NCBI GenBank assembly: GCA_025174535.1
Contig: JALBUN010000011.1
Span: 806,001-870,000, forward strand
Length of the DNA: 64,000 nt
Direction of reading: 5' to 3'
Source of the DNA: Cantharellus purpuraceus
Taxonomy: Eukaryota > Basidiomycota > Agaricomycetes > Cantharellales > Hydnaceae
Below are positions 34,130 to 45,294 of this stretch, one piece after another (position 1 is the stretch's first letter; every line of letters begins with the position of its first letter). The position numbers and the translations under genes were made by a program. The notes under the pieces were generated by a model, which saw only the letters and a list, made by a program, of their open reading frames with translations, had not been told where the DNA came from and did no database searches.

Positions 34130-35590
34130 GAGATAGGCGAGTCTAGTCTGTTGTCTGGACGACCCCAATAGTCAGATGGAGCCCGAGCCCTTTCCTTGAA
34201 CCACGGCCAGTTCACATCTACAGTTCAGTTAATCAGGATGTGACAAGTGACACATCCTCATATCCTCATATCTATAACCAACAATCGCGACTGAATAAGC
34301 AATGAAAAGACCGTGAACAGACTGTGAACAGCTGCTAGATCCCTCCCCAATCTAGTTGGGTCAACGGTGTGCTTGTTATATGCGTCGGAAAACAATACCA
34401 TTATAGATATGAAACGTACTCAATAGGATACATTTGGCATTTGAGATTGATACTACGTAAGAAATCGATTTGTATACAAGTTCCATGCCTGTTTCAAGGT
34501 ATGGATACTATAGTAGAAATGTTCGAGTTCGCAAGACTAATGCTGGAGAACAGAGAGTATAGTACATCAGCTGCCTAGGTATCTCTATGATAATTCATGA
34601 CCGCGATGAGAATTGACAAGCCTAGTCCAATATTCTATGCCGTGGAAGGGTCCATTCGATATCTACAGAGGCACATGTGATCAGGTAGTGGTGCACGGAG
34701 TCGCAGTGAGATTTGACCCTTAACAATTGCTGTAAATGATAGGATGAGCACATCGGCATTTGTAGCCATACATCTACAGTGAAATTGCAATCAATAGGAA
34801 ACCTCGATAACCATCAGACCTGGTTTTGTGGTACAGCCAAATCACAGCAGACGTTGTGCTCAGATTATCACAGATGCATGCTCGTATTAATCGGCGTGTG
34901 GTAACGTACGGAACTGTCTCACTGGGTAGACTTGGAGCCATCGTCCGACAGTGGTTCTGGTGACCTCTGCCGGACCCCTTTGCTTACCTTGCTGATGATA
35001 CAGTGAACATAGGCGATATTTGTGGGTATTTCACCTAGAGGTTTCACAATTGCGTTGCATGGTGTATTTCTGGCTTGGGACTACGAGTGTGTAGCACCTG
35101 CACTAGTAGTCGGGGATCGCCGGACATCGCTGAGTATATAAGGGCTTAGCCGTGTATTTCCTTTTGCAACGTGTTACCACACCTACCCAGGACAAACGGT
35201 CGCTATCGGTCCCATGTACCACCGATAGCAATGGTGAAGTTCCGCCTTTCGTACCCATTGCAGCCAAATCGCGGCCAATTTTGTGTTCATAATCCATCCA
35301 ACCAGGAGTGTTGAATGTGTTCTACCACGGTTATTTTGATGGCAATTACTCACCCTAATTGGCTGGTCTGAATCGCCACCAGTCTGCTAGTGCATCTGTA
35401 AGGTTTTTCCAGCTCCAGTTCAACAATCCTCTGCTTGTCATTGGGTTTATTTCGCCTTTTACCAATGCACTCCTTGCGCACTTGTTAAGCTATGGACACC
35501 CTGTTCCAGTCTCATCCGCACTTCGAGCAGGATGATACAAGGTCGGACTTTCAACGGAGATGGCCTTACTCGTTGACACATCAGTAATGT
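34130..35590. other. AT-richer stretch, nothing recognised
   Basis: About 1.4 kb without a supported ORF, repeat or RNA. Short frames on both strands only. Confidence 0.4.
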
Positions 35591-35599
35591 TTCGGTTGT

Positions 35600-36260
35600 C
35601 AATTGATACTTTCTAGACCATAATGCTCTTCTACTTTATCCCGGAAGACGATACTAACACAACTTATACTCTGGTTATCAGATATGTGTCCCAGTGATGT
35701 CCACTCACGTCGGCTAAAGAGGTATAGACAGTAGATTGATGGTTGCGATGGGTATAGTGAAGAATCTCTTTGTGAGCCAGGGGAACTTGCAACAGTGCGT
35801 CCCCGATCAGACATGCCCTGAGTTGCCCATGCCCAACTCTTAATTCCCAAGGTCAATTGGATTGGCTCAGGCCTCGAAATCAAATGAAGCACAAAGGCTG
35901 ATTTGTGACCTCTTAAGAGGTTTCATGAAAGGCGAATGATGGAGTGGGAGAAGAGCACTGATCTCCAACTGCGTCGAAAAAGAATTTGTTAGCCAAACTC
36001 TTTTTCTGTCCAGTTTGACGTGCTCGGGTGCTCTGGAGAAGACAAGTTACCTCAGCTTCAATTCCATCAGGCCATGTGTCCACCCCTTCAGTCGACTACA
36101 TAGTGGGTAATGACTCATTCCAGCTGTTGGGTGCCATTGTGGTATGTTTCATGGCGACAATAGCAGTCGCCCATTGCCAATATGAGTCAGGCAATATCGC
36201 AATACTCTGATGTTACTATTGGCGGATTTCAATTACGACTGCTCTGCGCCAATGATCTCC
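35600..36260 (-). pseudogene. Short relic of the zinc-finger element
   Basis: Blocks near 36100-36165 (ACATAGTGGGTAATGACTCA, then GGTATGTTTCATGG) and 35890-35920 (AAGGCTGATTTGTGACCTC) match blocks at 43170-43225 and 42985-43010 of the paralogue in the same orientation and order. No reading frame survives. Confidence 0.45.
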
Positions 36261-36405
36261 TCCAGTTCTTATCGAACTTTCTGGGTTGATCTCCGTGTCA
36301 AGAGGCGATCATCTATTTGTCATAGAAATGCGATGTAAGATTCTGCTTTGCTGATCCTCTGTTTCTCTCTTACACGAAACACATCAGATGGGAGCATTTA
36401 TCTAG

Positions 36406-37460
36406 CTACAGTGGTCCCTGTGTGCCTCTACTACAGAACGCACACGCAAAGGAAGGGGTTAGTTTGCCCAGTGACCCGGTAGCGGATCCAGCATTATCCA
36501 CGCCGTTTCCCCTTACTGCAATGTGACCGGGAAGGAAGGTTAGATGGGATATATGTTGAAAGATCCGTAAGAACGACGACGATAAGCTTTTTGATCTGGA
36601 CAATGTCCGCAAGGTGGATGAGGGTTTTTTCTCTTGGACGTTTGCATCACTACGTGGTCCTCTCGACTTTCAAATGAACTATCCTTTCGCTCTGACAGCT
36701 GGTCTATGGAATGTCAGAGATTCTCGGCTCGTGGTGGTAAGTGGTGTTGCTAATGGCTGAACTCATCTCGTAGGTGAGATCTCCAGATTTCACTTGTTCC
36801 GTAACCTGTTCCCGATGTTGGCACCCATTTTATTTATACACGTTCGCATCACAAGCTGAACGAGACCACTACTGATGTCTGCAGAGGCATACTTCGGCCT
36901 GTGTGCTATGTCCTGTGCTAGTGAAATAGAACAGGAAGTCTATGCCGTGATGGGTCCTGTTGGTCGATGAGAGGTTGAGCAGACGGGTAGCAGTGTCCAC
37001 GCAAGGTCGAGGTGGAATCGGACGGGGTGTACAAATCAGTCCAGTCCAATTTCGATGAGAGAAATTGGACTGGAGTAAGGATGTAGGATTGACAACGTTC
37101 GTACTGAAATTCGGAGGACTTAGGTATCCGTCATGTAGCGCTGCGTTCACAGTCCATTCTGTGTTTGTAGAAAAACTCGCTGTCTCAACCTTTCGGCGTC
37201 CGCAAACAGATAGAGGTTGTATTGTAGGCTGTATTGCTCTGCCGCCCCTACTTCTTCCGGAAATACGTAAAGAAATACTTTTGTATTGTCACCAGTATAG
37301 TCATTCTCATCTCTGATGCCATCAGGCCCAATTGTCAGTATGTCATGGGTGCCGGGACCAATTGGTGCGTGTGGATACTTCAAGTGTGGGTACGCCCCTG
37401 GTGGACGACTGTGCAGCATGTGCAGCCTATGGAAATTCAGCGGTACGTGCTTATTGCTGA
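36406..37460 (+). pseudogene. CCC1/VIT transporter pseudogene
   Basis: Diverged copy of the CCC1/VIT gene at 28.0-29.2 kb in opposite orientation. Matching blocks run in order: N-terminal DSVADPELSTPLPL-like sequence near 36470-36515, CDREGRPDGI near 36520-36550, FALTAGL near 36680-36710, an intron-like GTAAGTGGTG near 36737, and a final LRGYLW/GGCAAGAAYG-like region near 37370-37430. Frameshifts and stops occur throughout. The 3' flank just past 37450 still resembles the intact gene's flank (27950-28000 reversed), so this was a segmental duplication and not a retrocopy. Confidence 0.7.
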
Positions 37461-37804
37461 TTAGATGTTGTTTCCGAGAAACTGTCTGTCAGGATAGGAA
37501 TTATGGGGTTGATTGGGTGGCTACCCATAAGCGTAAATTCCTAAAGTAGTTCTAGACGCCTGGAACTTTTATTTAGAACGGAGTTCTAAACCGTAACGCC
37601 AAATCCCAAAAATCCTGCGGCTCTGGGAAACCGGCCAGGGCCGGCCATTAGTCATCAGTCCAGGCATTCTCTTTTCTCTCCTACTGTCATCTTAGGAGCC
37701 CAAGTCACATTAGGTGAGCTGATGCCTCATGCTCAGTTGTAAATCCTTAAGAAGGCCTGTTCCCCAGCACCTGGGATATTCTTCCAAATCCCATTGGCTT
37801 TGCT

Positions 37805-37964
37805 GTAAGTACCCAAGGTACTTACTTACTATAACATATAATTACAATCAATATACAGCATTCCCTTAAGGAATGCTGTCCTCTTGGTAGATATATGCGC
37901 CCATAGGGTGCATATGTATAGTTATTATGTAAGCCAGTGGACCTAGTACACGTGTGGGTCCACT
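37805..37964. repeat. Cluster of three hairpins
   Basis: 37805-37825: GTAAGTACC, loop CAA, GGTACTTAC. 37856-37878: CAGCATTCC, loop CTTAA, GGAATGCTG. 37936-37964: AGTGGACC, 13-nt loop, GGTCCACT. The first two have perfect 9-nt arms and the third perfect 8-nt arms, all within 160 nt of the left part of the putative insertion. Confidence 0.8.
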
Positions 37965-40706
37965 TATAGTAGATAGAACTTAGACACTACCACACTGTAC
38001 ACATTGCCCAAACAATACACTTGGTTGAGTTCTGTGCAACGGTGTGAACTAAGACATCCTTTAACATTTGCCCAGCTGCAATAATTATTTTATTCCAAGA
38101 TTGTGTTACACACTGTGTCTGTTGGGGGGCCAGATCTTCAGGGTCAGAGTTGGGGTCAGAGTTGGAGTTGGAGTCATGGTGGTTGGTGTTGAGAATTGTA
38201 CTCACCTGCTGATCACTTAACCTAGGCTCCATACTTGTTTTGGAACCCGCAAAATTATGGTGTTAGGGCAAACTCTAAATCACCACAATTCCGTGAATGA
38301 ACAGCTGAGAAGAATGTCAAATCCTACTGCAGCACAACTCCAGAAACAATTTAATGTTTGTACTTTGGTTACAATCCGTTGTAATGGTCAATGCAGACGA
38401 TACGCAGGAAGGTAATACATTTCTTAGCAGTAGGGAATGAATAAGACTTCCAGAGTCTAGAGTTCACGGATGCTTAGGGGTCCAGATATTCCAAAAAGAG
38501 GGGAATGCACTTAGAGGCTAAAGGAAGTAGGTGGATGAATCCAACCGTCCAACCAGTGGCACTCAGAAGCGGGTAACAGCAATGTGTGAAGTAGTCTAGC
38601 AACTGCTTCACACGAGTTCAAGATCCTAATGCTCTGCAAAGGCAGTACACACTAGTTACTTAAACAAGAGCACTAATGGCAGGACTATCGACAGACAATC
38701 TCACCCTGTAGATTCGTAGTCACGTGAGGCAGATACTACACTCACGCCCAAAGCAGGAATATCACTACTTTGAGTCCAATCAAGTACAGTTACACAACTG
38801 TAAAAGATCCTTGAACTGGTAATCAACAGTTACTGAGATAGAGGATGACACTGTATGTCACTCTAGTCACACTGGTGTGCAGAAGATGGGTAGAATATGA
38901 TGATATGTTATTCTTTCAGAGGCAGAATGGCCTCCTTATATATTGTATTTACAGGGGCTGACTAATGCTTCTGGAATATTCTACCTATTAATAGATGGAA
39001 ACTACTGGAAGGTTGTGGAAGGTGGAAGAAAGGGGTAGAATATTCCAAGCCAATCACAGGATCTGATCACAGCACTAACACTGATCAGGAGCTGAATAAT
39101 GGTTCTGGAAAGTTCTATCTAATAATAGAGGGAAACAGCTAGAATGTTATGGAAAGGGGTAGAATATTCCAAGGCAATCACCTGATTTGATCACCCATCA
39201 GCTGATCTGATCCCTGAGCTAGGCACTGATCAGGCAAAAAGAAGGGTGTCCACCCTGTTTTCTGCACTGGTTTGGACAGCCATGGATAGCCACATCTCAG
39301 GTGATGATCTGCACGGAAAATAGTGCCCTGAGAGGCTGTGGTTGTTAAGTTACAGAATATTTATTGATCAGAGACATCTGAGCTTGAATTCAGGCCAAAT
39401 GCCTGGTCCAAAAGGGGAGAGCTGGCTGTGTGAAGGTTTGTGGGTGCCTATGGGTCCACAACTGTAGCACAGCAGAAATAAATGATTCTGAGCTGAGTTC
39501 TGCATGGAATATTCCCGAAAAAATATGGAAAAATAGAGAATATTTGAATAAGTCCATTCCAGGTACAAGCATCAAATATATGCGGATATTTAGGAATGGA
39601 AAAGCAAAGAATAGGACATTGGTGCTGCATAAATGGAATTTGATAGGGAAAAGGTGGTTCCCATACAGAAGGAGTCATAGCATGAGTCACCATTACTCAA
39701 ATAACTCGGTCAATACTTCGTTTCCTGGGCTAATCAGCACAGCTATGGGTAGGCACAGCTTCTATTGAACTCTCCACTGAAAATGGAGTCAGGAGGTGCA
39801 GTGGTTGTGAAGATATTGAGCATTTACTGGCAGTGGCAACCAGATTGAGTCGGAGATTGAAATGAGTCATGTGATTGAAAATGAGTCAGTTGTCCAGGTG
39901 ACTCTGGCTGACTTTAAAGCTGCTGACATCTGTGAGGGTTTGTGGGTCCATGTGGGTCCCAAACTTCGCCCAGCAGAACAATAAGTTTGTAGACTCATTT
40001 CTGCATGGAAAATTCCCGAAAAAATATGAAAAAATAGAGAATATTTGAATGGCCCTGAATCAAGAGAAAGCAGCACATATAGGCTGATATTTTAAGGCCA
40101 TGAAGTGAAATTGTACAGTTTCAGGACTTTAAACAAGATCTTTTAAGGGAAAACCAGTTCCCATACACATCTGGAAGGTTGATTGTCCTCTTCTTTGGGG
40201 ATCTGGCCATATATAGGATGTGGCTTCAGTTTGGATCTTGCCATGTCAGTGGGTATCAGAGTATTTCCAGTTGGAAGGAGGGGTTCAGAAAGATGAGATG
40301 GAGATGAGAGCTGGGGTGATGCAAGTTCTGAGTGTGGCCCATGAGAGGGAGCATGATAGGAGGTAGCCAGTGCCTGTCTGAACCCTTGAGACCAGCTAGC
40401 TTGAGACCCAGGAGGTCACTGTGAAGGGTGTTGCAAGTCTGTAGGGATAGACATGCCTGTCATAGGGCCAAAGGTCAGTTGGCATGTTTTGGTGGCATAT
40501 GAGGGGATCACTGGAGTGAAGGGAAGGTATGTCTAGGAAACTCTTGAGCATCAAGACAGACAAGATCATGGGTAGGTGGGAGTCAACTCAAAAGAGGATA
40601 TATTTCTACCTCAAGCATTGGAATATACATGGTGGAGTGATGGGAGCAAATGTCAAGAAGGATGTGTCATTACCAAAAAAGGCATGAGCAACATTTGGAA
40701 CTGCTG

Positions 40707-40748
40707 AAAAATCTAGAAAGGGGGTCGGCACCCCCTTGCTAGATTTTT
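40707..40748. repeat. Strong hairpin, 19-nt arms
   Basis: The left arm AAAAATCTAGAAAGGGGGT and the right arm ACCCCCTTGCTAGATTTTT pair over 19 nt with one mismatch around a CGGC loop. It lies at the right end of the putative insertion. Candidate roles are an element terminus or a transcript-end structure. Confidence 0.85.
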
Positions 40749-40769
40749 TGTTTAGGATCGCGCTGGTCC

Positions 40770-41925
40770 TGTCAGTGGAGCTTAACTTCTCGGCTAGCTA
40801 CCGGTGCAGTGATCCGAATGGCTTTAGAACGCAGATTTTAGGACTTAAGACTTATGGATAGTCACCCATTATATGATCATTAGTTTAATCATGTTGGCAA
40901 CTTTTTGCAATGACTCATAAGAAGCTGTGGGCTGTGGGGCGTTTTTTCAATACATGAAAGTTTTGTTTGAGTGCCCTCCTGGAATCATTTCCGATAGGCT
41001 TCTTCCGTATTATCGTTGGCGATCAATTCTGCATCACACCAACCAAATCCGGCCATCGTGAAATCAAAGTCATCGTTATGTACGTTAGTATTGAGCTTGC
41101 GTGAGAGGAGATGATAGTTGAGCATTACCTTCGGTGAAGTTGGTTGGAGTGTGGTATGATAAACCACCCTGTGCGATCAGCAGAATGTGAGCTAAACAGG
41201 CAGAGTATGGAACTTTGGATCGACATCTTTCTCAGAGAGGATAAGAGCTACAGTCTAGATCCCGCTACTGTGTTTATTGCTTATTACTCGTATTAGAAGC
41301 ATGCTGAGTCAAGGTATGATACCACGAATGTGGTCTCTAGATAAAATGCGACGTATAGAATTAAACCGTGATTCCGTGTTGTCGCCCACTGCCAAATGCA
41401 TTCTTTCACTTCAAATCTCGAGTTCGGACACGAGACGATGCGAGCTTGGCCGGTTGCCCCAAATTCCCATCGATTCGAAAAATTCGAGGCGACCGGGCTT
41501 TTTCGGTGATAGTACGTGGTCACTTCTGAAAGTATCACACCTGATCCTGAGGAAATACTTGGAGGATAATCGGGTTCTTTCACCCCCGAGTTGCCTCAAC
41601 ACATCATATCTTTAAGTTATCGCAGTTAGTCGTCCAGGTTGCTTATCTGACTGAGGACAGCAATGATATGAAATTACGATTTCGAAGACCAATGTACACG
41701 TAAATGGTGAAAGGAAAAAAAAGTGACTCGCATCTAAAACGTATTATGCATAGCTTACAGTAATCCACCACTATTTTCCAGCTTTCCCCGTGAAAATAGG
41801 CCCACTATCCACCACTTAAAAGTCAAGCATCGAAGAATGAGCGCGGTCACGATGAAGTCTGTCATCTCAATCACGTGATTCATCAATCCTCATCGCGTAC
41901 CATGTATGCTTGATGCTTTGCCAGC
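40770..41925. other. 3' flank of the zinc-finger paralogue, no clear gene
   Basis: Part of the duplicated segment; the block near 41110-41160 matches 27490-27540. A 60-codon minus frame at 41167-40985 (ending NDNTEEAYRK) is protein-like but unsupported. Confidence 0.35.
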
Positions 41926-41931
41926 GTCCTC

Positions 41932-43860
41932 TCAGTTGACGAGAATATTTGGCACGGCGTCTGTGATCGTCTTACTATCGAGTCCAAGTCCCCTTCGTCG
42001 AGCTGGATGAGGGTTGGAATTCGGGTGACCCCGGCGCAGGTGTCTCGCCATCATGTTCCGGTCAAACGTCGCGAAATGACAATCTAGCACAGAACACATC
42101 CATTGGAAGTTCTCGGATCTATATACTCGTTCCTCGTTGGCGAGTAGTTCTGCATTTTCAAAGTCCAGCTGACCGCTCTGTATCCTGAACAACTCGCTTG
42201 GAATGTGAACGTAGAGGTGTCGGGCATGGGCATATGTGAATCTCGAAAGGAGAGTGCTGCACGGCACCCCATCACTATCTAGAATTATGCAACGCCGTTT
42301 GTTGTCGAGGTAAACCTCCAGAGTGGATGCTATTTGGCTTGATGAGATAGATGGCGAACGGACTGCTCTCTGGAGGGGGAAGTCACCAGTGCCCCACCTG
42401 ACAACGGATAGATATCCTCAGCAGATGGCTCGATGGTGGATTTAGACACTTCATCCTCGTCAGATTCAGAAAGGGAAGTGTGTGTTGATAGAGACTGGTC
42501 ACTATAGGGAACAGCTAGTGGTGTCTCACCCAGCAGCTGTTCGACTGTCTCGGCGGGTGGTTCGACGGCGAGGTTCGAAGTTTCACCCCCGTCGTGGCTC
42601 ATGTTGTTAATGATGTTGGGTTGTGTCCTAAATTGCGTCCCCATAAGGTGGGACCCACCCTCAGCGCTCGTCGTGACCGGGTTGGGAGGCCTCAACCACG
42701 GTGCGTCTGGCCCTAGCGCGTTCTCGAACGACGTGTACCTCCTGTTCATAATTGGGAGGTAAGTGCTCTGCCCGGGCGTCCAGTAGGTGGGGGTGGAAGG
42801 ATATGAACCCTCTGACCCCAGGAATGGCGACGCGCTGATCGTTCCAAGTATCAGCTCCGTGATATAGAACGATCAACATGAACCTCCAGGGGGACGTATA
42901 TATGTCTGCCCCTGTGGTGTGACTTACTTTGGGTGTTGGGACATGGGTGGCACAGGGTTAGATGGAGGGTAGCAAGGTAAGAGCGAAGGCTGATTTGCGA
43001 CTCCTCGAGCAGTGTTGTCAAAAGAGAATACCGGAGCAGGGGAAAAGTATTGGTCAACCTCTAAGCTTGGAGGCTGGTCCGAAATTTTTAAAGAATCTGC
43101 TCGGCTGCTCTGGCGAGGGCACGTGACCCCAACCACTTCACTCCACCCATGAACTCCTCCACTTGAGCACATAGTGGGTATTGGATCACCCCTGCTGTTT
43201 GGAGATATTAGGTATGTTTCACGATGATACTAACGACATTACTATTAGCGCTCTGTTGCCTTGGAAGAACGCTTGTCGGATTGCTTTCACCTAGACTGTA
43301 CGTTCAGTAACGTTGAGTACTTTGTTTTTATCGCGGTTATCTAGATGATTTACCTATTGGGGTATCCAGACGAGAGTCTATCTGCGTCAGTAATCTCCAG
43401 CTCGTATTGTGGAATCATCTGCGCTGATCTAAGTGTTGCGGAGAAAATGTTCTTTTCATCTTCACCCGACGCATCCCTCGCCTTCCATACAAGTCCCGTA
43501 GGCAAAGCATTACTGTATCCATTATCTGTTAAAGACAATGTTCTGAGGACGTACAGTCAGTTCCATCGTCAGAATTCAACCAATACGATCTCGTACCTGC
43601 TGAAGGTCGGGTGAGGCATCGAGTTGTTATCCTGTGCGTCCCATCTTTGGGCGAATGTATACCATCTGTTCATAATGTGACTGAAGATAAATGTCAGACA
43701 CCGATGATCAGATATGTCCATGTGGCACGCACGCTGGAAGACGAGACATGATTAGCAGGAAGATGGCTTCAGTGGATTCGAAATGAAAGTAGGTTGCTGG
43801 TGTCTTTCTGTGAGTGGCGAGAACTTGAGTTTGAGATTCGAATCAGTCCGTCTTTTATAG
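41932..43860 (-). pseudogene. C2H2 zinc-finger paralogue, probably frameshifted
   Basis: Same family as the two 425-residue genes at 45.3 and 55.3 kb but strongly diverged. A TATA box (TATAAAAGACGG on minus) lies near 43855. Exon-like pieces are 43538-43350 (ends YELEITDADRLSSGYPNR), 43172-42924 (ARGVANQPSLLPCYPPSN), 42870-42330 (Pro/Thr-rich, then GGETSNLAVEPPAETVE) and a C-terminal part ending at 41932. The C-terminal part has two fingers: C-X9-C with His residues (CIILDSDGVPC) and C-X4-C-X12-H-X4-H (CSVLDCHFATF...ARHLRRGH). The 42870-42330 frame runs into a stop while the zinc-finger frame is offset by one near 42340-42370, and I found no intron that repairs it. Either a frameshift or an intron I missed. 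Confidence 0.6.
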
Positions 43861-45294
43861 CTGTTGGTGCCAGAGTGCCACAGTAGCGGACTCATGGTAG
43901 GGCGGCAACCTCGAGGCTTGGACGTCAAATCTGGAAAATCCATATGCGGCATGAATTATCTTAATTGAGACCCGGAGGCTGATATGAGCACAAGGCGCAT
44001 ACGTGCTTTGTCTTCTCGGAGTTTGGCCAGCCTAATTCCCAGTCAAAGGATCACCTAATATGCAACTGATGTCTGCTGTAATAATACTAAGGAAGTTCAC
44101 GAGTAGAAAAGTACCTGGTTGTCCATGAAAGATGCTGTTCAACGTTCATAGACGTATTGCATGACTACGCCACACGGAGGCAGTTGATACATCTGGTCCA
44201 TAGACCCTGGCGTTCCCACTTTCTGCTGCACGGGAGTGGACTGCTCCCGTCATAGCCTGAGAAGCCCTCCTCTCTTATTCGGGAAAAGCACTAGCGAAGT
44301 TGAGACGAACAGGTGGATCTAGCATGGCCGTGCAAGCAGGTATGACTCAACAATATGATGGGCACGGGGTTGGTGCATTGACAAGCATCATAGACCTTAA
44401 ATCGACTTCTGGTCGAGCTCGTTTCAGAGATAACCGACTTACATGTGCGTTCAGCCCCTGCCGGCCCGACTGAAGATTATGTTCAGGCAAGGTAGCGAAA
44501 TAAAATTGAATACTTTGACGTGGCCTTATCTCGACAGCCTATGGGATCAGATTAGCAGAAGGTCAACAAATTTCACTTTGCCATTTTTTCCCGGCGCGTA
44601 CTCACCACCTCATGCAAAACTCACACACCTGCGTAATTATCACCAATCACAACACGCGTAGCAGCCCCGAATTCCACTAAATCAATAGCAACATTTATTT
44701 TTCCCCAGCTTGAGTCTACACTGAGTCTTGTTGCGCATCGCCCTCCTGTTCTGCACGTACACGGTCTGTGGAAGATCGCGGTGGCGATGATGGACGCTGA
44801 TACAGATACGCCACTCATTCAAGCGTGATAGTGTGGTTTCACAGCGATCCGGAATGGACCCTTCACAAGCAATAGATTACGCAAGATATGCATCATCGGG
44901 ACTTTATATATGGTGATGGAGGTGACCATCCTTGATACCATTAGTCAAGGGGAATCCAGAGCACTGCTACAAAGCAAACATATTCCCAGGCCGCTAACTA
45001 TATCTATACTGCGCAATCGATGTCCACTCGTTCCTTCCCGCGCCTGATATACAAATCGGATCAGTGCAACATGCTTGGCTATCACGTGACTGAGAAGATG
45101 CTTCCTCACTTTCCATCGATGCTGGTCAACGTTCTATTTCGCACTCTGGCCCAGTGGATATGCATATGTAGTGTGTTTTAAAGGACAGGTGTTTCTGTCT
45201 TCTTTATCCACATTCTGGAATCCATATCGGCGATGAGGAGCAATAGTTGCGTCCCAGTGGGAGAGGATGCGATTAACTCATCGCAATCATCTGA

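Larger units (their letters stand above)
37550..40760. mobile_element. Probable transposable-element insertion, non-coding
   Basis: About 3.2 kb lies between the CCC1/VIT pseudogene flank and the zinc-finger paralogue flank; the mirror-image region at 27.5-28.0 kb lacks it. It is relatively AT-rich, has no ORF above about 110 codons, and carries several hairpins. It also has two diverged direct repeats (39430-39670 and 39935-40165, each containing TTCCCGAAAAAATATG). TGTTAGGGCA at 38261 and CATGTCA at 40242-40248 could be the ends of a 2-kb LTR. TGGGTATCAGAG at 40250 resembles an initiator-tRNA primer site. In the other orientation a 81-codon frame (38232-37987, MEPRLSDQQVSTILNTN) would follow the LTR. 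The class is unresolved. Confidence 0.5.
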
